Part shown: positions 1 through 14,566 of the stretch, piece after piece | Position numbering within the stretch: the first letter of the stretch is position 1 | Layout of the letters: every line of letters begins with the position of its first letter | Assembly: GCA_943704525.1 (NCBI GenBank) | Contig: CALSCQ010002934.1 | Span: forward strand, 1-14,956 | Source of the DNA: Pigoraptor vietnamica | Taxonomy: Eukaryota; Opisthokonta; Filasterea | Direction of reading: 5' to 3' | DNA: 14,956 nt | Position numbers and translations under genes: made by a program | The notes under the pieces: model-generated | What the model saw: the letters and a program-made list of their open reading frames with translations, nothing else | Database searches by the model: none | What the model was told of the DNA's origin: nothing

Positions 1-2
1 TG

Positions 3-86
<84 letters not shown>

Positions 87-163
87 TGTGTGTGTGTGTG
101 TCTGTGTGTGTGTGGGTGGGTGGGTGCGTGTGTGGGTGTGCGTGTGCGTGTGTATGTGTGCAT
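1..163. repeat. (TG)n microsatellite in an intron
   Basis: Almost pure TG dinucleotides to about position 105, then interrupted by GGG and CGTG variants. It lies upstream of a 3' splice site at 289-290, so it is most likely inside an intron of the gene whose exons follow, with TG on the sense strand. The apparent VCVCVC reading frames across it come only from the repeat. Confidence 0.95.
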
Positions 164-290
164 GTGTGTTATGTTTCATTGGTCAAAACGAAGTGGCCTC
201 TGCATCTTTGCGTGTCATCTTGTTGGCATATCGCTATGAAAGGCGCGCCGTCCCATCTCTCCCTCTGCCTAATGCGCGGAATCCGCACAG

Positions 291-1224
291 GCGTTGGTCC
301 GTGAGTTCAGCGGCTCCACTTCGGTGATGATCGAATTGCGCGAGGCCATCTCGAAGCTACAGCTGGAGAGCGAGTACAAGTTCCAGGCCGACCAGACGCA
401 CATGGACCAGCTGCGCATGCTCGTCGAAGACCAGAACGAACGGGTGCGTGCTTTACGCGTTATACCCCTCTCGCTCTCTCCATCTGCGCAGAGTTCTGGT
501 CGTCTTTTGTCGAAAAACGATCGATGACTTGTTGGACATGTATTGCTGAATGTTGTATGGCTGAAAATCCTCTCCTCATTTGCAGTTGGGAGGAATCGAA
601 CTCAGGATCAACTCGTCCGGCGGCGGCCGCGCCATTGCGCTGCTCGGCTGGCTCCTCAGTTACGTCCTGTCTGTCATCGCGGTTATCGCCGTTATCATTT
701 CGCAACTCGGACGGCTAGGTCGCGCGGGCGTGTCCATGATTCGGCGCCGCGCTATTGGCCCTCCTCCCGCTGCACGCACGGACGCGTCCTCTCTCTTCAA
801 CAGCCCAGCGTCGCCGAGGCGCGGGCCGCGGGGCAGCGACGACCCCGGCACGGCGGCTCGACGCGTGTTCAAACCATTGGGGCGCACTACGTCCATGGAA
901 AACGCAGAGGCACCAAAGGGATCGAACCCTCCGGCGCCGAACACTGCGAGCCAGCCAACTCCATCGAGAGCACTGCCTCCAGTGGACGAGACGATATTGC
1001 CCCAGCCCGCGCGCGAGGCTCGTGCCGCGGAATCTTCTGCAGACGCTGCCGCGGGCCGAAATAGCGTCACGAATGGCTCGGGCGCGACCGCTACGAAAGG
1101 CGCCACCGCTGCGTCGCGCCCATCCGTGTCGAGGGGGCCCATTCCCGCACACCAGCTGTCGCGGTCTCTGTTTGATATGGAGAGCGCGGAATCGGAATCG
1201 GACGAGTACACCGAAAGCGACTGA
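291..1224 (+). CDS. Coiled-coil, single-membrane-segment protein (C-terminal two exons)
   Basis: Partial gene; the start is outside the window. The first visible exon, 291-443, follows a CACAG acceptor and ends at a GTGCGT donor. An intron of 142 bases ends in a pyrimidine-rich TTTGCAG, and the last exon is 586-1224, stopping at TGA. Both junctions are phase 0, giving 263 residues here. The first exon is an amphipathic, charged helix (IELREAISKLQLESEYK, then HMDQLRMLVEDQNER) that runs across the junction into LGGIELRI, so a coiled coil is likely. A hydrophobic stretch of about 22 residues follows (ALLGWLLSYVLSVIAVIAVII, about 628-700), then a basic patch (MIRRR). The tail of about 155 residues is Ser/Ala/Pro-rich and disordered, ending in acidic DMESAESESDEY. 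A coiled coil directly before a late membrane segment recalls TMCC-type endomembrane proteins, but that resemblance is loose. Function is unknown. Confidence 0.75.
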
Positions 1225-1429
1225 AGCGGCGCATGGGAACGCGCGTGTTGCGAACGAACACCAACGCCCAACCACGAGTCCAATGGTCTTGGCGATGGAT
1301 AACGACGGCCGAGCACGAAAAGCTGCTGCGAGGCAGGATTTCGGTCCGGAAAATTATTATACAGCATTTATTTTTTCCACTTTCAATTGGTCGAATATCC
1401 GGCTGTTCGAGTGCAATTGGCCTGAAGAC

Positions 1430-1582
1430 AATGTGGGCATGGGGCTGTGTGTGTGTGTATGTGTGGTGCGCGCACGAACCCTTGCGCGCGCGCAGGAGTT
1501 CTGCTAATGTGGCATGGGGCTGTGTTTGCGTGTATGTGCTGCCCCGGACTGCGCGCGGTTACATGCGAGCATGTGTTCTGCT
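1430..1582. repeat. Degenerate direct repeat, period about 76 bp
   Basis: AATGTGGGCATGGGGCTGTG at 1430 reappears with one deletion at 1506 (AATGTGGCATGGGGCTGTG). Both copies continue into GTGTATGTG, then a GCGCGC-rich part, and end with TTCTGCT. The two units are adjacent, so this looks like an old tandem duplication. Confidence 0.7.
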
Positions 1583-1892
1583 GTCTTCCTTTGTTCCCAT
1601 GACGACTTCATTCTCGGCGGGCTCAGCTGCGGCGACAGTCACCTGAAGTGAATGGTTCGATTGCCGTGGACTGTTACCCAGGCCGTTGCCGGCTTGTCCG
1701 GCAAAACTCAGTAACACTTGCTATGACGGTGTATCGCCCGCTATGGCGTCATAAGTCCTTCAGTTTGCCCTTCAGTTTTCAGTGTTGTGAGTCGTCGGCC
1801 TGTTCCGGCAGAAACACAATGCCCTCACTGTTGGCAGTGTCGAAGCATGCAACTTAAACCTCGGCCACACGAAGGGCCCGGGGACGCGGTTG

Positions 1893-1959
1893 CTTCGTGT
1901 TAATTCTGCTAGTAAATACCCCCCACCTGTGGGTACTACTAGCACAGTTAACACGAAAG
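1893..1959. repeat. Inverted repeat forming a long hairpin
   Basis: The left arm, about 1893-1921, and the right arm, about 1931-1959, are near reverse complements. The blocks TTCGTGTTAA, TGCTAGTA and TACCC are matched by GGGTA, TACTAGCA and TTAACACGAA. Only a few mismatches and one bulge interrupt about 28 pairs, and the loop is about 9 bases. It could be a terminator or 3'-end structure, a miniature inverted-repeat element or a cruciform. Nothing in the sequence decides between these. Confidence 0.8.
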
Positions 1960-1961
1960 GC

Positions 1962-2105
1962 TGACACACACACACGCGCGCGCGCGCACACACACACACA
2001 CACACGCCCACACGCTTACGCACACACCCGCGCACACAGACAGACACCACACGCACGCACACGCATGCACGGTATTCATCGCACGCACACGCACATAAAC
2101 ATACA
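1962..2105. repeat. Imperfect (CA)n tract with a CG run
   Basis: Alternating purine-pyrimidine sequence, CACACA with an internal CGCGCGCGCGCG at about 1976-1987 and scattered GCAC units. Such DNA can adopt the Z form. Unlike the TG tracts in assigned introns, here CA is on the strand of the downstream gene. Confidence 0.9.
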
Positions 2106-2157
2106 CAAACCGGTAAAGAGAAATACGGTTGTGCTTGCATTGAGCACTCGCATTTAG

Positions 2158-2898
2158 TTGCTGTCAACGCAAGAGGGCACAGATGGGGCCGAATCGGAGA
2201 GCGCGCCATCAACTGTGACATCGGGGGACGCGCGTGTTACACGGGCCGACGGGGAGTGTAACAGGGAGGGCGAACAGGGTGAAGGCAGGTGCGATGAAAG
2301 CGTCAAGAGCGACGAGGACGAGGAGAGCGTCGAGGGCGACGAGGGCGACGAGGACGAGCGAAGCGTCAAGGGCGACGAGGACGAGAGCGTCGAGGGCGAC
2401 GAGGGCGACGAGGACGAGGGAAGCGTCAAGGGCGACGAGGACGAGAGCGTCGAGGGCGACGAGGGTAACGGAAGCGACGAGGGCGACGAGGACGAGGGAA
2501 GCGTCAAGGGCGACGAGGACGAGAGCGTCGAGGGCGACGGGGACGAGGGAAGCAAGGGCGACGAGGACGAGGAGAGCGTCGAGGGCGACGGGGGTAAAGG
2601 AAGCGACGAGGGCGACGGGGACGAGGGAAGCGTCAAGGGCGACGAGGACGAGGAAAGCATCAAGGGCGACGAGGACGAGGGAAGCGACGAATATAATGAG
2701 GGAAGCGTCGAGGGCGACGAGGGCGAGGAAAGCGTTGAGGGCGACCAGGGATACGATGAGGGAAGCGACGAGGGTGACGAGGGCGTTGAGGACGAGGGAT
2801 GCGACGAGTATAACGAGGGGAGTGACGAGTATGCCGAAGGAAGCGGCGAGGGCGAGAGAAGTGAGGGAAGCGACGAGTATGACGAGGGAAGCGACTAG
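2158..2898 (+). CDS. Acidic Asp/Glu/Gly/Ser repeat region, probable N-terminal part of the oxygenase gene
   Basis: An open frame of 246 codons, made of units such as GSVKGDEDESVEGDEGDEDE, then looser DEYNEGSDEG units. It has no in-frame ATG, so its start is either in an upstream exon (possible acceptor CATTTAG at 2151-2157) or it is not translated as drawn. It ends at TAG 2896-2898. The same frame stays open past the TAG (DGEDGAHIQTSINVGNV) straight into the oxygenase homology. Acidic low-complexity N-termini are familiar in eukaryotic members of this oxygenase group, so one protein is the simplest reading. Against this, the repeat is open in several frames on both strands because it has few T residues, so openness alone proves little. 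Confidence is for coding, not for the exact ends. Confidence 0.5.
   Translation: MLSTQEGTDGAESESAPSTVTSGDARVTRADGECNREGEQGEGRCDESVKSDEDEESVEGDEGDEDERSVKGDEDESVEGDEGDEDEGSVKGDEDESVEGDEGNGSDEGDEDEGSVKGDEDESVEGDGDEGSKGDEDEESVEGDGGKGSDEGDGDEGSVKGDEDEESIKGDEDEGSDEYNEGSVEGDEGEESVEGDQGYDEGSDEGDEGVEDEGCDEYNEGSDEYAEGSGEGERSEGSDEYDEGSD
2285..2895. repeat. Purine-rich coding-type minisatellite, 60-bp higher-order unit
   Basis: Built from GACGAGG/GAAGCGTC/GAGGGCGAC modules. The 60-base blocks at 2341-2400 and 2401-2460 differ by one base, and related copies continue with deletions to about 2660. After that the pattern decays to shorter GACGAGTAT/GAGGGAAGC units. Unit lengths are mostly multiples of three, so expansions and contractions keep the acidic frame. 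Confidence 0.9.
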
Positions 2899-4722
2899 GA
2901 CGGTGAGGACGGAGCTCATATTCAGACCTCCATTAACGTCGGCAATGTGCTCGACGGCGCCAGCCTCTCGACTGCGTACGCTGCGTTTCGCACCTACTTG
3001 GAGAGGGCGGGGGACACGTCTGAGTACCGCGACTTTCCCCTGAGCGGCCTGGGGTTCGTCGTGGACGACTTCGTGGAAGCGTTCAAGTACCCGCGCCTAC
3101 GCGACATTTGCCGGGATCGCGAGCGGGACGGCGACGCGAGCCCTGGCGCGGAGGAAAAGAAGGAGGAGGGCTTCTTGCTAAAGAGCCTGACGTCCGGACC
3201 CTACACGGTGTCGTATCGCCTCGGTGAGCGCGAAATCTCCGGTTATCGCAAATGGGAACCGAACGCGTACACCAACTTGTGTTGGTTCCAGACGGAGCCC
3301 TTGAACCGCATGCGCGAGGGAGTGTGGAGTGTCGCGGAAATGGGCCGCCACGGCAAGGTCACCCTCAGCCTCGACGACCTCCGCGCGCTCGGGCGCGAGG
3401 GCCTCGGCGGCGCGGCGGAGGCGATCCTCTTGTCGCGCCGTGCGCTGCGCAAAGGGCAGCCCTTCTTTGTTCAAGGACACGTGTCGGCGGACGAGAGCGT
3501 TCCCCCCTTGGAGGTGCTCGCGGGCGGCCAGTGGGTGGCCGTGCCGCTGTTTGAACCCCGCACGTCCGGCAGTGAAGCCATTGTTCGCAACCCGGCGAGC
3601 GTCCTCGAGGAGCTGTGCGTGGCGGCGCGCGAGGCGCCCTTTGGCGATTTGCGTGCGATGAAGACGGCCGTCGACCCGTCGGTGCGCCTGGCGTTCGAAG
3701 TCACGCCGGACAAGTTTCGCCTCGAGGGCCCGTTTTGGGACACGCTCTGCGCCAACATGCAGGGCGATATCGAGGCGACGCTCATGCTCGGAGAGCGCGG
3801 TGTTTCTGTCGTGCCTTACAGGCTGAACGTGTACGGCGAGGGCGGGTTCTTCCATCCGCACGTGGACACGCCCGTGCGCGGCGACATGATTGGGACGGCG
3901 GTGGTCGCGCTGCCCGTTAAGCACGAGGGGGGCGCTCTCGTGGTTGCCCACGGCGAGATGGAGGTGGAGTTCGAGTCGTCCCAGGCGGCCGGACGCTGGC
4001 CCGACGTCAGGTGATGCGCATTCTTCGGAGACTGCGACCATGAGGTCCAGCGGGTCACGTCGGGCGCCCGTGTGACCATCACGTTCTCCATTTTCCCCCG
4101 CCCCATCGATGCGACGCCGCCGCCGAGCGTCCGCGTCTCGGAATCTTGCTCCTCCATTGCGAGAGACGGCGCGCAATCCGACGACAGGGCGCGCGCCTTG
4201 CGCGAGATCATCGCAGAGAGCGCCGCGTCGATCGCGCGCAGCCACAAGGGCCACGTCGGCATCCTCCTCGACCACAAGTACACGCTGGCGGCGCTTGCGA
4301 ACCCTCTCGACAGCGTCTGCCTGAAGGGAATGGACGCGACCCTGTACCGCGCGCTCTCGGAAGCGCGTCGGTCGGACGGTGTGGAAGACCGCGGGCTCTT
4401 CAGTTGCCTCCTACTGTTGTCCGTCGTGCAGCGCCAGTTTGAGAACTTTGACAATGGGTACATTCAGTATTGCAACAACGTCTACCTGTGCAACCAGGCC
4501 GCCATTTTGTATGTCGGCGGCGTTTCCAGCAAGAAGCCCACGCTGCCGTTTTCGGACGTTCCCTTTCTCGAGGACGGGCTGTACGACGACCCTGCGCCAA
4601 AGGGTACGCCCGTCATGGAGCGCACTGAATCCACGAGGTATACGGGGAACGAGTACACTGGCGACGTGTTCGAAAACCTTTACTTTCGGGGCGCCATCAT
4701 TGCGACGGTCCTCGACGGGTGA
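2899..4722 (+). CDS. 2-oxoglutarate/Fe(II)-dependent oxygenase (prolyl-4-hydroxylase-like), interrupted by an in-frame TGA
   Basis: Family members bind Fe(II) through HxD...H, bind 2-oxoglutarate through an Arg, and hydroxylate proteins or small molecules. The substrate here is unknown. An N-terminal family region (VLEELCVAAREAPFGD, then VDPSVRLAFEV) leads into the double-stranded beta-helix: YRLNVYGEGGFFHPHVDTP carries the metal His (3859-3861) and Asp (3865-3867). FFGDCDHEV carries the distal His (4039-4041), and TSGARVTITF the 2-oxoglutarate Arg (4069-4071). A C-terminal extension follows (GILLDHKYTLAAL, then EYTGNEYTGDVFENLYFRG), ending at TGA 4720-4722. TGA 4012-4014 lies between Asp and distal His, so a product stopping there would be inactive, yet the downstream motifs are intact and in the same frame. 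No phase-compatible intron removes it. No in-frame ATG exists near the N-terminus, so the gene probably continues from the acidic region. Options: recent pseudogene, sequence error or read-through. Confidence 0.85.
4012..4014 (+). other. In-frame TGA inside the oxygenase core
   Basis: The frame reads GRWPDVR, TGA, CAFFGDCDHEV. Related proteins often have Trp one residue before the AFY/AFF block, so TGA replaces a likely TGG, one base different. All visible Trp codons of this gene are TGG. Confidence 0.85.
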
Positions 4723-4850
4723 CAGACTGAGGGTGGGCGAGTGCCGGAGGGATGGAGAGGCTGTTTGGTGGAAACCTTTACTTTCGGTCCTCGATGGCTG
4801 AGGGCGGGTCAAGCGCCGGCGGAGGAGTGTCGGAGGGAAGGAGGGGTCTT
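4670..4850. repeat. Imperfect duplication of the oxygenase gene's 3' end
   Basis: GAAAACCTTTACTTTCGG in the last codons (from 4672) is repeated as GGAAACCTTTACTTTCGG from 4770. Both copies continue with GGTCCTCGA, TGAGGG and a GCCGG...GGAGGGA segment. The second copy lacks about 17 bases (GGCGCCATCATTGCGAC), sits after the stop codon and is noncoding. Confidence 0.75.
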
Positions 4851-5209
4851 GTGAATGGTGTTGAATTCGAACGTCTGTCTGTTGTACCTTTGTGCGTGTG
4901 CGTGTGTGCGCTTGTTATTTGATTGCAGTTATTATTGTTGTGGTTACCGAATCGCACTTAGGCTGGGTTGGCTTTGCGCGCGGGCGGAACCCCTTTCGCG
5001 TGCCACCGTCGCGGCCAGTAAACTATGTTTGGTGTTGCAGCGTGAGATTGTTTGCCTTGTCCGGTTTGAGCGCGAGCCCGTCTATCCACCTTGTTACATC
5101 ACAAAAACCTCCTCACCGCCGTTCACGGGTACCTGTGCCTGTGTGCGTGTGCGCCTGTGTGTGCTCATGCGTGTGCCTGTGCCTGAGTGTGTCTGTGTGA
5201 GTGTGTGTG

Positions 5210-5296
<87 letters not shown>

Positions 5297-5688
5297 ACGG
5301 GCGTCTATGTGTCATGTGCTTGCATGTGCCTCGATCTCCATCTCGGCGGCGCTTCTTCCTGTCCGTTTCGAGAGAGTTGAACACACACACACACACACTT
5401 TGCATTGGACGACGCATTCTTTGCGAGGCGTACCATGTCACTTTTCGAAATCTTTAGTCGACAGTAACAGTGACGTGTGCAGGTCAGTCGAATCGCAGGC
5501 TCACACCGACCCATTGCCGGCCTGGGAAGGAGTGGCAAAGGGGAGCATGTTCAGTCGTGAGAAGACCATAGTGCACAAACAAGCTGAGAAATCCAGCGTT
5601 GCTGACACTTGGGGACACATGCGCACACGCACGCGTACCACGAACACCACAGCGAGAGCTGAACAGAACTGAGCCATCGCCCAGTCAA
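4723..5688. other. Convergent intergenic region
   Basis: Lies between the ends of the plus-strand oxygenase gene and the minus-strand CH-domain gene, so it should hold both 3' untranslated regions. No conserved coding sequence is seen. It contains the duplicated oxygenase tail, a (TG)n tract and a short (CA)n at about 5381-5398. No clear polyadenylation hexamer was found on either strand. Confidence 0.6.
5130..5297. repeat. (TG)n microsatellite
   Basis: Interrupted TG/CTGTGTG from about 5130, nearly pure from about 5212 to 5294 apart from one GTGCGTGC interruption. Intergenic. Confidence 0.95.
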
Positions 5689-11613
<5,925 letters not shown>

Positions 11614-12213
11614 GGGTTCGAAGAGTGGCGGCGTCCAGCGCCTCCAAACGAAGTAGGAAATAGAACCCTACTCACACATGTCCCTTGGTACCCGAGTTTA
11701 AAAGAGCGAAAGAGCTTAAACAAACGGGCGCAGTGCACGCAAGTCCTTCACGCACTCTTTAGAGTGAGAGGGACGTGCTTTAACGAGAGAGAAAGGGGCT
11801 AGGGACCTGTGTGCGTGGGCAAAAAAGCCACTCTCGGAGCGTGGGAAATTGCGCACATGCCTGTGTTTGCGGACTCTCGCCGCCAGAAAATTGTACTTTT
11901 GCGCCTGTTACCTCAAGATCAAGCGAATGCTCGGCAACAATGGCCCTTTTCGCATCTCATGGTATGGTGGGGGTTATAAATTGAAGACAAGGTGGGTATT
12001 AGGAACCACTCGGCGCAACACGTGCGTGCTGACTAGAGGTCGTGATCCCTTCTTCAAACCCAAGCTGTTTTTTCTCTCTCGACGCACTTGCAACACGTGT
12101 CTAGAGCTCTTCATCTCTCTGTCCCTTCACTTTCTTCTCTGTCTCTCTGGGCGCACTTGTGGACGAGGCCGTTTTTTTTGCGGCGAATCGCGCCGTGTAA
12201 CGCGCGATTGAAA
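11614..12213. promoter_or_regulatory. Shared divergent promoter region
   Basis: The 600 bases separate the ATGs of the minus-strand CH-domain gene and the plus-strand questin-oxidase-like gene. A TATAAA lies at 11975-11980, about 234 bases before the plus-strand ATG. A TTTAAA at 11697-11702 lies about 85 bases before the minus-strand ATG. A pyrimidine-rich tract at about 12067-12155 (CTCTCT, TTCTTCTCT) precedes the plus-strand start and could be a transcription-start region or leader. No coding sequence is supported. Motif roles are inferred. Confidence 0.45.
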
Positions 12214-12870
12214 ATGGAGATGGCCCAGCTTGTGCGGACGTTTCGCTCACTGGGACGCAGCAAGTACCACATCGAGTACGACGGCTTCAAAGCGAACCAC
12301 CTCCGACAGGCGCTCGTCGCACTGCGGGGAATCGGCGCGACCAACGCGCAATTGGCCAATTTCGCGAGCCACTATTTGAAGAAGAATAATCTCGAGGCGC
12401 CGCGGCCGCGCACGCTGCCGGACCCTCCCCTCTCGCGCGAGAATTGGATGCAGCGGACGCTCGGTCGCCGCGAACACTTTGTGGAGCTCGCGGAATTTTT
12501 CCAGGCGCGCACTGTCGAGAGTAACGGCGACATGTCGGCGGTGATTAGCGAATTCTTCCCTCCACTGTCTGACGGCGTCGCTGGCGCATTAATGCACGGG
12601 GTTATCGAGCTCGGTTTTGGGCTCGAATCGCCCCTCGCGGCGACTGGAGACGCTGTTGCGGATGGCCTCGCGTATCTTACGTACTCGCACAGGCGTGTGC
12701 TGCCGCTCGGATCGGTGCCTGTGTGCGTGCCGCGGTTAAAGGGAAAGACGGCGATGGCTTCCACGACGCTGCTGAAAGTGCTTAGCGGGATGCAGAAGGT
12801 TGGTGGTCGCTGTGCGGCTTTGTATGATTCTGCTGAAGCAAGGAGTATGTGAGATTCACAAGTCGTATTC

Positions 12871-12942
<72 letters not shown>

Positions 12943-13634
12943 GTGTGTGTGTGGTGCGTTTGTCCGTGCGTAAGGAGTGCACATGTTTCCTCTCCTATTG
13001 CGCGTCGAAAGTGGATGAGTGCTCACACGTTCACCAAAAAAAGGGACGGAGTGCTCACACTTTCTTGCCCACACAGGATGTGATGTACTGGGACGATCTA
13101 TTTCGAAAGCACCTCAACCAACCGCCGTACGCCACGAGCGGACTGCCCGAAATCCAAAGGAAAATCGCAATCATCGGCGACCACGGTTCCGAAACGCTCC
13201 TCGAACGGATGACCTCCGTGTCGCGTGCGACGCCTTCGCCGCGCGCGATCCTCAACGCGGCACTGCAACTCTACGCGTACGCTGAGTGCCGCGACGACTT
13301 CTTTCTTTTGCACGGCGTTACTGGGGCATGGGGCTTTTCGCAGGTCGTCTCGCAATTATCCGACCCTGTCGCCAAGCAGAACGCCACGTACCAATTCGTC
13401 GCCGCGCTCGCCGCCCTGTACATTGCGAGGGGTCTGCCGAGCCTCGTCCCGCAGGAGCCGTATACCCCTGGGTCGCCGTCGACAAGAGCGATCTTCAACG
13501 CGGCGATTCGCAGCAACGACGAACACACCATTAAGCTCGTGTTTGTGTGCTCGACGATGTTCGGGTTCTCGAATGAGCAGTCGCCGCACTTGGCGCGAAT
13601 TGTGGCGGCGCGAAAAGTTGGCGTGCTCAAGTAA
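12214..13634 (+). CDS. Questin-oxidase-family (DUF4243-like) protein, two exons
   Basis: Exon 1 is 12214-12798 (ATG, 195 codons) and exon 2 is 13077-13634 (185 codons plus TAA). The intron runs from GTTGGT to CCCACACAG, phase 0 on both sides, joining GMQK to DVMYWDD. The resulting 380 residues are near the family's usual size. Family-like signatures: NHLRQALVALRGIGAT with FASHY near the N-terminus; WMQRTLGRREHFVELAEFF; GALMHGVIELGFGLES with H128; and DDFFLLHGVTGAWGFSQV with H274, followed by AALAALYIARGLPSL. The founding fungal member (GedK) opens the anthraquinone ring of questin; most others have no known substrate. No Rossmann GxGxxG motif is visible. ATG 12214 was chosen because family homology starts just after it; a second ATG is at 12220. 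Family call good, exact reaction unknown. Confidence 0.85.
12873..12953. repeat. (TG)n in the intron of the questin-oxidase-like gene
   Basis: Pure TG to about 12926, then CGCGCGCG and TG again. It lies within intron 12799-13076 with TG on the sense strand. Further down the same intron, GAGTGCTCACAC appears twice (about 13017 and 13049) as a short direct repeat. Confidence 0.95.
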
Positions 13635-13789
13635 ATGACGAGTCAAGTTATCACGTTACACTTGTTACTGACTCGACGCCGGCAACTCAGTTGCGTTCGC
13701 CGCGGCTCAGCGGAGACAGTGCTGTCAAAAAGCGCACCCTCATGCACACAAAAATGAACGGGAAGAGGAAGACAAGCACACAAGATGCG

Positions 13790-13834
<45 letters not shown>

Positions 13835-13854
13835 CACACACACACAACACACAC

Positions 13855-13885
<31 letters not shown>

Positions 13886-14085
13886 TGCACACACGCACAC
13901 GCACACACACACATGCACACACACACGCGCGCACTCACACACAGACACATGCACACACACACACGCACATGCACACACACACACACTAACACTACAGACA
14001 CATGCACAAAGACACCCACACGCACGCACACACACACACACACCACACACACACACACACACGCACGCACGCACACACACACACA

Positions 14086-14136
<51 letters not shown>

Positions 14137-14552
14137 CACACACACGCGCGCGCGCACGGCGGTGGCAAAAATGCACAGCGAGACTGTCGAATAGGAATGA
14201 CTCACTCGCCGTACCGAAAAATAAGACCAAAGAGTGTGTGAATTATACTCTGTCTGTGGAATGGGACAAAAAGAAAATGATGGCATTCGCCCACGCGAGA
14301 CTGAGAGCAGTGTGCGCGACCAGCTGCGCGAAAGCGTGCGATTGCAATGTGCACTTCGCACGCACACACAGACATGCGCGAGAGAAAGAGAGAAGAGAAA
14401 TGAGAGCACATTGACACGTGTGGAAGAGTGCAGAGTATTGTCACCACCAAAGTGAAGGACTATGGAAATTGGCGCATTCAATTTCGCTCTGTTTCATTCA
14501 GAGCACCTTTTAACTATGGAAATTGGCGCATTCATTTTCGCTCAGTGTTCAT
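13635..14552. other. Convergent intergenic region
   Basis: Between the 3' ends of the questin-oxidase-like gene (plus) and the Sel1-repeat gene (minus). Mostly a CA tract, then about 250 bases of ordinary sequence (14160-14450) in which nothing is recognised, then the first unit of a 54-bp tandem duplication. No coding sequence is supported. Confidence 0.6.
13785..14155. repeat. Compound (CA)n tract with embedded core
   Basis: CA with GCAC, TGCACAC and CCACA variants. At about 13985-14020 it contains TAACACTACAGACACATGCA plus the following bases, the same unique core that lies in an intron of the CH-domain gene near 10169. It ends in CGCGCGCGCG at about 14146-14156. Confidence 0.95.
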
Positions 14553-14566
14553 TCAGAGCCCCTTTT
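14459..14566. repeat. 54-bp tandem duplication
   Basis: ACTATGGAAATTGGCGCATT begins at 14459 and again at 14513. Both units continue TTTCGCTC...TTCATTCAGAGC(A/C)CCTTTT. The second unit contains the stop codon and last codons of the minus-strand Sel1-repeat gene; the first lies in its 3' flank. Confidence 0.9.

Larger units (their letters stand above)
1225..2157. other. Noncoding stretch after the coiled-coil gene
   Basis: No convincing gene. It should hold the 3' untranslated region of the upstream gene; an AT-rich patch lies at 1350-1385, but no AATAAA is seen on the plus strand. It also holds a degenerate 76-bp tandem repeat, a hairpin and a (CA)n tract, listed separately. The open frames here are short or low-complexity. 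An upstream exon of the following gene could be hidden here, since that frame lacks an ATG and CATTTAG at 2151-2157 could be a 3' splice site, but no candidate exon stands out. Confidence 0.6.

Noticed and set aside
1-327. Open frames of VCVCVC or HTHTHT type over this and the other TG/CA tracts
   Set aside because: Dinucleotide repeats have no stops in several frames; these frames carry no other protein signal.
2209-2919. Minus-strand hydrophobic Leu/Val/Ala frame and minus-strand Ser/Pro frame opposite the acidic repeat
   Set aside because: Mirror images of a purine-rich repeat. The plus acidic frame leads in phase into a recognised enzyme; these do not.
2234-3043. Plus-strand Arg/Ala/Thr repeat frame with its own ATG
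   Set aside because: A shifted reading of the same repeat. It ends inside the oxygenase region in the wrong frame and shows no family signal.
4011-4050. A 40-base intron that would remove the internal TGA
   Set aside because: The donor looks good, but no AG nearby restores the frame, and it would delete the conserved DCDHEV metal-binding segment.
3178-4275. Minus-strand frame of 365 codons opposite the oxygenase
   Set aside because: Arg/Ala/His-rich shadow of GC-rich coding sequence; the opposite strand has clear catalytic motifs.
4672-4692. ENLYFRG near the oxygenase C-terminus resembles the TEV protease site
   Set aside because: It differs at the key Gln, lies in a family-conserved region and is surely coincidence, not a vector tag.
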